Below, one piece after another: positions 35,475 to 43,689 of a stretch of 44,690 bases of DNA. A model generated the notes under the pieces. The model was given only the letters and a program-made list of their open reading frames with translations, made no database searches and was not told where the DNA came from. Source of the stretch: Akkermansia muciniphila (GTDB lineage: Bacteria; Verrucomicrobiota; Verrucomicrobiia; Limisphaerales; UBA1100); the NCBI GenBank assembly GCA_945903605.1, contig CAMDOH010000014.1:1-44690 (forward strand), written 5' to 3'. The translations under genes were made by a program, and so were the position numbers. Position 1 is the first letter of the stretch. Every line of letters begins with the position of its first letter.

Positions 35475-36437
35475 TCATCGAGATGGCTGTCGGCGCTGTT
35501 CGTAGGCCTCGATGATTTTCTGGACGAGTGGATGGCGCACGACATCGGCCTTGCTGAATTTGTGGATGGCGATGCCGTTGGTGTCATGAAGAATATCCAG
35601 CGCCTCTTTCAATCCGGATTGCCTCGATGCAGGAAGATCTATTTGCGACGGGTCGCCTGTGATGACCGCCTTGGAATCAAATCCGAGGCGTGTGAGGAAC
35701 ATGAGCATCTGCTCAGTGGTGGAATTCTGCGCTTCGTCGAGAATCACAAAAGCATTATTCAAAGTGCGGCCGCGCATGTAGGCGAGCGGCGCGATCTCAA
35801 TGATGTTTCGGTCCATGTGTTTCTGGACCTCTTCAATGGGAAGCATGTCCTGTAGTGCGTCGTGGAGTGGCCGCAAATAAGGGGCGAGTTTTTCTTTGAG
35901 ATCGCCGGGGAGGAAACCCAGCGCTTCGCCGGCTTCAACGGCTGGTCGCGTGAGGATTATTCTTGCGATCTTGCCTTGCTTGAGGGCGGCAACGGCCATG
36001 GCCATGGCCAGAAAAGTTTTGCCAGTGCCTGCTGGTCCGACTCCAAATGTGATGTCGTTTTTCTCGATGGCGAGCATGTAACCGCGTTGACCGGATGTTT
36101 TGGGGACGACGGGCGATTTGAGAACGGAGGTGATGACGCGATTGTCGTTGAGCTGTCGCAGTGTGCTAATGCCGCCGGATTTGACGGTTTGAAGGGCGTG
36201 CAAGAAATCCTGGCGTTTCAAGGGCTGAGTGCTGGTGGCGGAGATCTGGTGAAGCGTTTCAAATAGTTGTTTGGCTTGCTCGATTTTTGTTGGCTCGCCT
36301 TCAAGCCGAATCCAGCCGTCGCGCGCTGTGGCGTGGATTGAAAGTTCGTCTTGCAGCACGCGGAGGTTCTGCGGGTCGTTGCTGAAGATCTGCTGTGCTT
36401 GGCGGGCGTTGTCGAAGTGCAGTGTAACGGTGGCCAT
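35475..36437 (-). CDS. phoH: PhoH-like P-loop ATPase
   Basis: 320 aa. A KH-like N-terminal region is followed by the PhoH domain: I-T-F-G-V-G-P-A-G-T-G-K-T (Walker A at 134-141), L-T-R-P-A-V-E-A-G-E, G-F-L-P-G-D-L, V-I-L-D-E-A-Q-N (Walker B) and T-G-D-P-S-Q-I-D. It is likely an RNA-linked NTPase/helicase; the association phoH-ybeY is widespread and supports a role in ribosomal RNA handling. It precedes ybeY by 7 bp. Confidence 0.94.
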   Translation of the reverse strand: MATVTLHFDNARQAQQIFSNDPQNLRVLQDELSIHATARDGWIRLEGEPTKIEQAKQLFETLHQISATSTQPLKRQDFLHALQTVKSGGISTLRQLNDNRVITSVLKSPVVPKTSGQRGYMLAIEKNDITFGVGPAGTGKTFLAMAMAVAALKQGKIARIILTRPAVEAGEALGFLPGDLKEKLAPYLRPLHDALQDMLPIEEVQKHMDRNIIEIAPLAYMRGRTLNNAFVILDEAQNSTTEQMLMFLTRLGFDSKAVITGDPSQIDLPASRQSGLKEALDILHDTNGIAIHKFSKADVVRHPLVQKIIEAYEQRRQPSR

Positions 36438-36452
36438 TGGATCAGTGTTGAT

Positions 36453-36941
36453 TCATCTAGAAAGTTCTTCGCGAAGTTTGGTGGCTACATCGGTGAGCGC
36501 TTCGGGGAGCACGGTGGTCTGTCCGAGAATGGGCATGAAATTGGTGTCGCCCAGCCAACGGGGAACGATGTGGATGTGAAGATGCTCAACGATTCCTGCT
36601 CCTGCGACGCGACCTAGGTTGATGCCGATGTTGAATCCATCAGGTTTCATCACGGCCTTGAGCGCGTTTTGACAGCGTCGCGAGAGTTTCATCAAGTCGA
36701 GCATTTCATCGTCGGTGAGTTCGTTGAAATCGTTCACCTGTTTGTAGGGGACGACCATGAGATGCCCACCGGTGTAGGGGTAGGTGTTCAGTACGGCGTA
36801 ACAAGTGCGATCACGGGCGATGACATGGTTGGCGACATCATCGTTGGATTGGGCGATGCGCGTAAAGATGGACTGGCCATCAGAAGTATGTTTCGGAGAG
36901 AGGATGTACTCCAATCGCCACGGTGCATGTAGCACTTCCAT
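36453..36941 (-). CDS. HIT-family nucleotide hydrolase/transferase
   Basis: 162 aa. The histidine triad is H120-L-H122-I-H124 with V-P-R-W after it. Upstream are N-x-Y-P-Y-T-G-G-H-L-M-V-V-P and F-N-I-G-I-N-L-G-R-V-A-G-A-G-I. This subtype is generally named AP4A phosphorylase-like or ATP adenylyltransferase-like HIT protein. It heads the group HIT-phoH-ybeY-recO, 15 bp before phoH. Confidence 0.92.
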   Translation of the reverse strand: MEVLHAPWRLEYILSPKHTSDGQSIFTRIAQSNDDVANHVIARDRTCYAVLNTYPYTGGHLMVVPYKQVNDFNELTDDEMLDLMKLSRRCQNALKAVMKPDGFNIGINLGRVAGAGIVEHLHIHIVPRWLGDTNFMPILGQTTVLPEALTDVATKLREELSR

Positions 36942-36986
36942 CAGGCGCGAGATTAAGCCTGAATCAGTGTGCTGTCAAAGTTGTGT

Positions 36987-39900
36987 TTAGCCAGCGTCGG
37001 GATGGAGATGATTCTCGATCGCTAGTCGTGTGAGACGGAGAGTGGAAGGAAATTGAGCGACGATCGATGCGACCCTTTTCAAATCATGGTCAATTACTGC
37101 GTGCTCGAGGTCGAGTCCCAGTGCTGCAAGCCGTTTTGCGCCGAGATTGGCTGAGCTGCCTTTGAGTTTATGAGCAATGGAGGCAATGGCGTGGAGATTC
37201 TTGTCATGGATGTGTTGATCCAATTCCGCCAGATAGCTTGCTGTTTGTGACAAGAATAGATTCACAATTTCTGGAGTGACATCCGGCGATGGATCGGTCG
37301 CCGAAGGTTTGAGCGCATTGAGATTGGTGGGGTCGAGTAGTGAATCGGTGCTGTGTTTGTTCGATTCTTTCAACGCATCAGCGGCGCGATCCAAGGCAGA
37401 CTTGAGTTCGGCGAGCCGGAGTGGTTTGGAAATGAAATCATCCATTCCAGCCGAATAACAGGCGGCGCGGTCTTGGATATTGGCAGTGAGTGCGATGACG
37501 TATTTGTGATCTTTCGTCGCGGTAGATAGTTCAAGTTGACGGAGGCGACGCGTCGTTTCAAATCCATCGAGATCCGGTAACTGGCAGTCCATGAGTACGA
37601 CTTGGAAACTGTCCCAAGCAGCGAGCAAGCTCATCCCATCGGAAAGCGTCTCAGAATTGCAGCCAAGTTTTCGGAGCTGAATCTCTGCTACTTTTTGGTT
37701 CACAGGATTGTCTTCCACGAGCGCAATCTGGAATGGATATCCGGTTCCCATTGGCGTTTGGGATTCGATAATTCCAACACGGTTGGCTGTCGGCAAACAC
37801 AGAAGTGCCTCAGTGAGTCGGAGCCGGCGAATGGGAAGAGTCAGAATATTGATTCCTGCAGCCACAGCCGTTTCAGGGTCGGTCTTCCGTTGTGTGGTTG
37901 TGTAGGTGGTAAATCGCAAGTCCGGTTTTAGCGTGCGTGCTGCGTGAATAAAATCCAGCGGATCCATTTCGTCGGCATGAAAGTTTGTGATGTAATGTTG
38001 TGAGCCGCCTCCGTTCTTTAGATCGTCCAATGCATCTGTGAAGGAATTGAATTGAACAACGTCAGTGCAGATGGATCGGCAATAGTCAGCGATGAGTTGG
38101 TGTCGAAAATTATCCGGTTCAATGATCGCAACTGTAATCGAAGAAAGTTTGGATTTGGCCGAATTAACTGTCACGGGGTTTGAAGGGATTTCAAACCAGA
38201 ATGTCGAGCCGACGCCGTGCAAACTAGTAAGTCCAATTGAACCGCCCATCATCTGGCTGATTTCCTTGGAAATCGTCAATCCGAGACCCGTGCCACCCTG
38301 GCGCCGTGTGAGTGAGCTGTCGCCCTGTCGGAAGGCTTCAAAAATCTTGTCGTGCAAATCTTGATTGATGCCAACGCCGGAGTCGTTGACTTCAAATCGT
38401 AGCATTCGCATTCCTGTGTCGGCCGTTCTCGTGTGAACGGATACTTTCACGCCGCCCTGATCTGTAAATTTGACCGCGTTGCTGATGAGATTCAGCAGAA
38501 CTTGCCGGGTGCGGCCTGCGTCGCCGTTGTAAGTTCCGTCGACATCACTAGGAATCCAACAATCCAAAGTGATCGCTTTCGCTTGCGCTCGTGCTGAGTG
38601 CAGACCCGTGGCATCCTCGATCAAATCTCTGAGATTGAATTCCTCAGTGCGCAGTTCCATTTTGCCCGCTTCGATCTTTGAGAGGTCGAGAATGTCATTC
38701 AAAATTTCCAATAGTGCATCAGCGCTGGTGCGGAGTGTGTCGGCGTGGTCGCGCTGTTCATGTGTCAATTCGGATGACAACAACAAGTCAATCATCCCGA
38801 TGATGCCATTCATCGGAGTGCGAATCTCATGGCTCATCACCGCGAGAAACTGCGACTTGAGCGCAGCGGCCTCCACCGCCAGATCTCTGGCGCGAGCCAT
38901 TTCCGATTCCGCTTTTTTTATCGGAGTGATGTCTCTTGAAATTCCGATGATCCCCGATATCAGGCCGGTCCGATTTCGGAACGGAACCTTTGAAACAGAA
39001 TCCCAAATTGGGTTGCCGTTCTCGTCGGTGTGGTGCTCTGTGTCGATGCGGCTACGGCCAGTTAGAATGACTTTCTGTTCATCTGCATGCTGTGCCTTGG
39101 CCTTGGCCTCGGAGTGAAAATCGTAATCTGTTTTACCTAAAACATCGTCGGCAGATGCGGCTTTCAATGCCTTGGCCAACGACAGACTACAACGAACAAA
39201 TCGCGATGCGGTGTCCTTGATGAAAATACGGTCCGGCACATTTTCAAGCAGCGCGCGAAGCAGGTCGCGTTCGAAGGCCAGTTGTTCCTCGGTTTGTTTG
39301 CGCTCGGTGATATCCCAAAACATTCCTTGCACGCCGGCGAGTCTTCCATTGGCGTCATACAGGGGCGACTTCACCACTTGGACATGGATCGATTGCTCGC
39401 CGGGGCGTTTGTGTGATTCGGCTGTGTCGATGGGTTGAAGTGTTGCCATCACACGCTGATCATCGCGGCAATATTTCTCAGCGAGTTCTTTTGGAAAAAG
39501 ATCGGCGTCTTTGCGGCCGATGATTTGGTCTAGTGGTAGTCCAATAGTTTGGCAGAATCGTTGGTTGGCAAAAGTGAATCGTCCGTCCAGGTCTTTTCGG
39601 AAGACGTTTTGCGGAAGCGTTTCGACCAGCGAATGGTAAAGGTGCTCTGAAGATTGCAGCGCATCTTCAGTGTTTTTTTGCGTTGTGATGTCTTTGACGG
39701 TGCCTTCGTATCGGAGTAGTGTGCCATTGGAATCCCTGACGGCTCGAACATCCTCCGAAATCCAGATCGTAGAGCCGTCTCGGCGGTAAATACGCGATTG
39801 GAAATTGGTGATGGTTTGGTGCTCCTGCATCGAGCGGATGAATTCCTGACGGCGATCAGGTTCAACGTACAATTGGCGGGAGATGTCGCTCATGGCTGCG

Positions 39901-40463
39901 ATGAGATCAGCCGGCGTATCGTAGCCGTAAATCTTCGCGAGCGCCGTGTTGACGGCGATGTAGGTGCCTTGTGGAGAAGTCTGAAAGAATCCATCCACGG
40001 CATTTTCAAAGATGCTACGGTACTTCAGTTCGGTCTCTTTGAGCCCACTTTCAATTTCAAGGTGCGCCAATTCGCTCAAAGCGAGTTGATCGCGTAATGA
40101 ATGAGCCTCGATGAGAGCGGCGGCTTGTTCGGTAAAAATGGAGAGGATGCGGTGCAATTCATCTGGCGTGCGGGAGAAAGAAGTATCAGAGGCAACGGCC
40201 ATGAATCCATTAAGGTTGGCCCACCGCGAGTTGAATGTTGATTTGTAAAATTGTTTTGTACCAACGAAACCTTGGAGATTGCAGTCGGCATTGGCGAGTT
40301 GCACCCATTCATCGTCGGTGCCTGAAAGTGTGAACTGGGCGGCAATGTGAGCGCCTGAATTGGAATTGAGCGTGACCCAAGCGATTCGGCAACCCAACAC
40401 TTCGGTTGCGAGTTGGAGGAGGGGATTCAGTGAATCGATTGGGTCTGGAGGATGTGAAGACAT
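36987..40463 (-). CDS. Hybrid sensor histidine kinase with PAS, REC and Hpt domains
   Basis: 1158 aa. Layout: GAF-like region (about 12-120), short coiled link, PAS 1 (about 146-265), PAS 2 (about 273-392), PAS 3 (about 398-515). Then HisKA with His545 in S-H-E-I-R-T-P and HATPase with N-L-I-S-N-A-V-K-F, D-S-G-V-G-I and G-G-T-G-L-G-L. A degenerate receiver (about 776-890) lacks the phospho-acceptor Asp. A full receiver follows (Asp959, Lys1013), and an Hpt domain (His1098 in A-H-K-L-K-G-S-S-A-N). No membrane segment is obvious, so it is probably cytoplasmic. Internal phosphorelay His545-Asp959-His1098 is expected. No separate response regulator gene is adjacent. Confidence 0.95.
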   Translation of the reverse strand: MSSHPPDPIDSLNPLLQLATEVLGCRIAWVTLNSNSGAHIAAQFTLSGTDDEWVQLANADCNLQGFVGTKQFYKSTFNSRWANLNGFMAVASDTSFSRTPDELHRILSIFTEQAAALIEAHSLRDQLALSELAHLEIESGLKETELKYRSIFENAVDGFFQTSPQGTYIAVNTALAKIYGYDTPADLIAAMSDISRQLYVEPDRRQEFIRSMQEHQTITNFQSRIYRRDGSTIWISEDVRAVRDSNGTLLRYEGTVKDITTQKNTEDALQSSEHLYHSLVETLPQNVFRKDLDGRFTFANQRFCQTIGLPLDQIIGRKDADLFPKELAEKYCRDDQRVMATLQPIDTAESHKRPGEQSIHVQVVKSPLYDANGRLAGVQGMFWDITERKQTEEQLAFERDLLRALLENVPDRIFIKDTASRFVRCSLSLAKALKAASADDVLGKTDYDFHSEAKAKAQHADEQKVILTGRSRIDTEHHTDENGNPIWDSVSKVPFRNRTGLISGIIGISRDITPIKKAESEMARARDLAVEAAALKSQFLAVMSHEIRTPMNGIIGMIDLLLSSELTHEQRDHADTLRTSADALLEILNDILDLSKIEAGKMELRTEEFNLRDLIEDATGLHSARAQAKAITLDCWIPSDVDGTYNGDAGRTRQVLLNLISNAVKFTDQGGVKVSVHTRTADTGMRMLRFEVNDSGVGINQDLHDKIFEAFRQGDSSLTRRQGGTGLGLTISKEISQMMGGSIGLTSLHGVGSTFWFEIPSNPVTVNSAKSKLSSITVAIIEPDNFRHQLIADYCRSICTDVVQFNSFTDALDDLKNGGGSQHYITNFHADEMDPLDFIHAARTLKPDLRFTTYTTTQRKTDPETAVAAGINILTLPIRRLRLTEALLCLPTANRVGIIESQTPMGTGYPFQIALVEDNPVNQKVAEIQLRKLGCNSETLSDGMSLLAAWDSFQVVLMDCQLPDLDGFETTRRLRQLELSTATKDHKYVIALTANIQDRAACYSAGMDDFISKPLRLAELKSALDRAADALKESNKHSTDSLLDPTNLNALKPSATDPSPDVTPEIVNLFLSQTASYLAELDQHIHDKNLHAIASIAHKLKGSSANLGAKRLAALGLDLEHAVIDHDLKRVASIVAQFPSTLRLTRLAIENHLHPDAG

Positions 40464-40542
40464 TTAGCGGGTGGCTATCTCTGGCTGGGTGCTGGCTTGA
40501 CTTGTTGCTCGTTCTTCAGCAGTCTAAATCAAAGGAGTTGGT

Positions 40543-40950
40543 ATGAGAAAACTTTTCGGAATCATATTATTATCAGCAGCAATTTTTGGCACGGGATGTG
40601 TCGTTTGTGGAGTTGCTGTAGTGGGTGCTACAGGTGCGGGAATAGTTTCATACGTCAAAGGCGACTTGGAGGTCATCGAGTCAGCAAGCGTTGAGGAAAT
40701 TGAAAAAGCTATCGACTCAGCCATTGTTGAGATGAAGATGACAGATAGGAAAAAGGACATCAAACCCAAGAAAGGGGAGGTTACAGCCAAAAGCCATTTC
40801 GGAGATGTCACATTTCAATTTGCAAATAAAGGTCCGGGGCATAGTACTCTGAGTATCAGAGTTGGTACTTTCGGAGATGAAGCGTCCTCACGATACATCT
40901 ACGACAAAGTAAAGTCAGGCTTTGGCAAGGCTGCAAAGACGGGAGCCTAA
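40543..40950 (+). CDS. DUF3568-like putative lipoprotein
   Basis: 135 aa. Short basic N-terminus, hydrophobic core, then G-T-G-C-V-V-C as a near-lipobox (the -3 residue is Gly, not the usual Leu), so it is probably a lipoprotein. The next part is Gly/Ala/Val rich and hydrophobic, and the mature region holds S-Y-V-K-G-D-L with a long helical and beta tail. This pattern matches DUF3568, of unknown function. It has a strong Shine-Dalgarno (AAAGGAG at 40531-40537). Its codons are more A-rich than those of neighbours. It converges on accD with 7 bp between stops. Confidence 0.82.
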   Translation: MRKLFGIILLSAAIFGTGCVVCGVAVVGATGAGIVSYVKGDLEVIESASVEEIEKAIDSAIVEMKMTDRKKDIKPKKGEVTAKSHFGDVTFQFANKGPGHSTLSIRVGTFGDEASSRYIYDKVKSGFGKAAKTGA

Positions 40951-40957
40951 CTGTTGT

Positions 40958-41878
40958 TCAGGATTCGCCGCGGAGAAAACCAATCGTGTGGGAGAGGTAA
41001 CTTTTCAACTCACTCCGCTTTACAATTGCATCGAGCAGGCCGCGTTCGAGTAAGAATTCAGCAGTCTGAAATCCAGGGGGCAATTCCGCTTGTGTGGTGT
41101 CCTTAATCACTCGCGGACCAGCGAAGCCAATCATCGCCTGTGGTTCTGAAATAATCAAATCGCCCAAGCTCGCGTAGCTCGCCATCACTCCTGCAGTAGT
41201 CGGATGCGTCAGAATGCTGATGAATGGCAGTTTCTTTTGTGCGTGATAAGCAAGGGCAGCACTGGTTTTCGCCATTTGCATCAAGCTGAACATTCCCTCG
41301 TACATGCGGGCACCACCGCTGGATGAGACGATGAGCACCGGAATCTTCTGTGATGTTGCCAGCTCGATTATGCGAGTAATCTTTTCACCGACGACCGATC
41401 CCATTGACCCACCCAGAAAACTAAAATCCATCACAGCCAATGCAATTTTGTGCTTATCCAAGTTGCCGGTTCCGGTGATCACAGCGTCGTGCAGTCCGGT
41501 TGTCTTCTTGTGTTTGTCCAGCTTGCTGGCATAGGACGATGTGCCTGTGAATTGCAATGAGTCCACACTGGACAAGTGCGGATGCGTCTCCACAAAAGTC
41601 TCCGCATCGATTAACTGTTGTATCCGCTCCTTTGCGCTGAAACTGAAATGATGATCGCATTTGGGACAGACGTTCAGGAGGGTTTCCAGCTCCTTATCAT
41701 AAAGCATGCTTTCGCATTTGGGACATTTATTCCATAGGCCTTCAGGAATATCCCGTCTGCGTTTGCGGGATGAGCTGAGTTTGGGCTTCGCTGGAAACGG
41801 AGCCGGTGCATTGCGCGGAGGAGTGACCGCGGCTGGTGTGGATTCTAGCCCAGGCAGCCTTTTATTGGGTTTGACCAT
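40958..41878 (-). CDS. accD: Acetyl-CoA carboxylase carboxyltransferase beta subunit
   Basis: 306 aa. A basic, Pro-rich N-terminal extension of about 45 residues precedes the Cys4 zinc ribbon (Cys52, Cys55, Cys71, Cys74). The carboxyltransferase core follows with D-F-S-F-L-G-G-S-M-G-S-V-V-G-E, S-S-S-G-G-A-R-M-Y-E-G and the oxyanion-hole regions T-T-A-G-V-M-A-S-Y-A and G-F-A-G-P-R-V-I. It transfers the carboxyl from biotin to acetyl-CoA with AccA, which is not in this window. It makes malonyl-CoA for fatty acids. Confidence 0.96.
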   Translation of the reverse strand: MVKPNKRLPGLESTPAAVTPPRNAPAPFPAKPKLSSSRKRRRDIPEGLWNKCPKCESMLYDKELETLLNVCPKCDHHFSFSAKERIQQLIDAETFVETHPHLSSVDSLQFTGTSSYASKLDKHKKTTGLHDAVITGTGNLDKHKIALAVMDFSFLGGSMGSVVGEKITRIIELATSQKIPVLIVSSSGGARMYEGMFSLMQMAKTSAALAYHAQKKLPFISILTHPTTAGVMASYASLGDLIISEPQAMIGFAGPRVIKDTTQAELPPGFQTAEFLLERGLLDAIVKRSELKSYLSHTIGFLRGES

Positions 41879-41908
41879 TTTGCCGATAAGAACGAGATGA
41901 TTCTGAGC

Positions 41909-42670
41909 TTAGAAGGGCAACTCACAAGTCAAAAATGGTCTTGAAATCCCACGTGCCAAAGTCAGGGCGCAGACAGATTCGGCTCCGGCTTCCATTAACA
42001 CTTTGGCGCAGGCATCAATCGTTGCGCCCGTTGTTATCACGTCATCCACCAAAAGGAGGCGCTTGTTTGCAAGGTTCGAACCGGTACATATCTTGAATGC
42101 ACCTTTCATGTTTTCCTTCCGATCACGACGTGACATTCGTGTTTGTGTCTCAGTCGGCTTCACCCGTTTCAAAATGTTGCCACGAAATTCCGCACCTAAT
42201 TCTTTGGCTGCGATTTTGGCCAGCCATGTGGACTGATTGTATCCTCGCTCGCGTTGCTTGGCTGGATAGAGCGGCACTGCTAACACAATCTCCACTGAGA
42301 ATGTAGACCGATACTTGGAGAGCGCGTTTTTGATCAACGTCCCAAACAGCGGTTCCATCCATTGCGATTGGGTGTACTTGTTCCGGTGTATGAGCGTTTG
42401 AAGCGGTCCTTCCAGAGTGCAAGGCGATCGCGCGTGTTTGTAGTGAGGCCGGCCAAAAGTGCAGTCGCTACAATTGAAACATTCCGTCAGGTTTCCTTCG
42501 AAGGTATTCCCACATTGGTCACAAATTGATTTGTTGATGAAGGTAATCTTGGAGATGCAATTTTCGCACACGTATCCATCATCCGGATTGGCTCTCCGTT
42601 CGTTACAGATTTGGCACACCTCCGGATAAATTATCGCCCAACTGCTCCGAATCCAGTCATCGAGGTACAT
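41909..42670 (-). CDS. comF: ComF-family phosphoribosyltransferase-like protein
   Basis: 253 aa. The N-terminus has four CxxC pairs (Cys19/22, 35/38, 50/53, 64/67), a double zinc-ribbon. The C-terminal type I PRTase fold shows G-Y-N-Q-S near the middle and the PRPP loop L-L-L-V-D-D-V-I-T-T-G-A-T. ComF helps DNA uptake in competent bacteria and is widespread as a general accessory protein. It follows (upstream on the minus strand) accD by 30 bp and is divergent from the kinase gene. Confidence 0.93.
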   Translation of the reverse strand: MYLDDWIRSSWAIIYPEVCQICNERRANPDDGYVCENCISKITFINKSICDQCGNTFEGNLTECFNCSDCTFGRPHYKHARSPCTLEGPLQTLIHRNKYTQSQWMEPLFGTLIKNALSKYRSTFSVEIVLAVPLYPAKQRERGYNQSTWLAKIAAKELGAEFRGNILKRVKPTETQTRMSRRDRKENMKGAFKICTGSNLANKRLLLVDDVITTGATIDACAKVLMEAGAESVCALTLARGISRPFLTCELPF

Positions 42671-42748
42671 AGCTAACCGTCTGAACCATGGCTGGCCATT
42701 TGTGGATGTTTAATCGTTTGCGAAGTGTCAGCGATTTCCCAATTAGAA

Positions 42749-42768
42749 TTATCCACCGGTTATCCAGA
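42749..42768. promoter_or_regulatory. Two tandem DnaA-box-like 9-mers
   Basis: TTATCCACC (42749-42757) and TTATCCAGA (42760-42768) each match the DnaA-box consensus TTATCCACA at eight of nine bases and are 2 bp apart in the same orientation. A weaker reverse-orientation match TGTGGATGT (seven of nine) lies at 42701-42709. All fall in the 188-bp comF-kinase gap (42671-42858). They could be DnaA sites or chance. Confidence 0.45.
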
Positions 42769-42780
42769 ATTGTGAATTGT
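42767..42780. repeat. Tandem heptamer GAATTGT x2
   Basis: Two exact head-to-tail copies of GAATTGT directly abut the second DnaA-box-like site. With the preceding AATTAGAATT they make an AT-rich stretch. Significance is unclear. Confidence 0.6.
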
Positions 42781-42785
42781 GTTGC

Positions 42786-42829
42786 CCGTGCTCTCTTGTG
42801 CTGTTAGGCAACAGTTGTTAGCCGTGCTC
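42786..42829. repeat. Direct repeat CCGTGCTC flanking a near-palindrome
   Basis: CCGTGCTC occurs at 42786-42793 and 42822-42829. Between them lies GGCAACAGTTGTTAGCC (42807-42823), an imperfect inverted repeat with one extra A. The position, 30-70 bp before the kinase ATG, would suit a regulator-binding site. Confidence 0.35.
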
Positions 42830-42858
42830 CCGTAACTACCACGACAAGAACGCCTAGG

Positions 42859-43689
42859 ATGACTCTTGAGGAGAACAGCCTGTTTGGTGAATATCGACTG
42901 CGCGAACTTATCAGTCAGGGAGGAATCGCTTCGATCTGGTTGGCCACAGACAAGTCTGGCGCCAGTTTTGCCATTCGCGTACTGCACGATACGTTCTCAT
43001 CGACTTCCACTGGGCCTCGTCTGTTTCGAAATGGATGCGCTGCGTTGACCGTGCTGCCGAGGCATCCGAATATCATTCCCTACATTTCGCATAAGAAAAT
43101 CAACGGTCGCGAGTGCATGCTTCTTGAATATGTCGAGGGCGACAATTTGCGGATGCTGACATTGCGAAGTGATCCTTTGCTCGACGAATTGTTAAGTGAC
43201 CTGATGTTGGACATGGCCGCCGCCATCGATCACATTCATCGTCACGGATGGATGCATTTGGACATCAAGCCGGAGAATTTAATTGTGAGTCGCGCCGGTC
43301 ACCTGATGCTTTGCGATTTTGATACCGCTGTGGCGATTCCCAATGTGCCCATCCGGATGGACACAAAATCGGGCACGCCCAACTACATGCCGCCCGAGCA
43401 ACTCAGCGGCTGGCCACTCGATCAACGCGCCGATATTTACTCGTTTGGCGTCACCATTTACGAGCTGCTCACTCACGGCAAACCATTCGAAGGGCGCACT
43501 CCACAAGAGATGCTTCAAAATCAATTGGACAGTCGTTATAAAATCCGTTCCGTTCGCCAATTCAACCCCGCTGTGCCTGTGGCCTTGGAAGAGGTGATTC
43601 TCAAATGCCTGGCCTACCTTCCGGAGCGTCGCTACCAGTCCATGTCTCAAGTCATCTTGGGCATGAATGGCGCGTTGGGAGTTCGCTAA
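42859..43689 (+). CDS. Ser/Thr protein kinase-like protein with altered catalytic residues
   Basis: 276 aa, a lone Hanks-type kinase domain without a transmembrane or sensor region. Glycine loop S-Q-G-G-I-A-S-I-W (19-27) is atypical. The beta3 A-x-K Lys is Arg40 (F-A-I-R-V), and the alphaC Glu expected near residue 59 is Gly. By contrast the catalytic loop H133-L-D135-I-K137-P-E-N140, metal Asp153 (in D-F-D rather than D-F-G), G-T-P-N-Y-M-P-P-E (171-179) and D-Q-R-A-D-I-Y-S-F-G-V are intact. It may be a pseudokinase or a low-activity kinase. It overlaps the amidohydrolase start by one base (TAATG). Confidence 0.9.
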   Translation: MTLEENSLFGEYRLRELISQGGIASIWLATDKSGASFAIRVLHDTFSSTSTGPRLFRNGCAALTVLPRHPNIIPYISHKKINGRECMLLEYVEGDNLRMLTLRSDPLLDELLSDLMLDMAAAIDHIHRHGWMHLDIKPENLIVSRAGHLMLCDFDTAVAIPNVPIRMDTKSGTPNYMPPEQLSGWPLDQRADIYSFGVTIYELLTHGKPFEGRTPQEMLQNQLDSRYKIRSVRQFNPAVPVALEEVILKCLAYLPERRYQSMSQVILGMNGALGVR

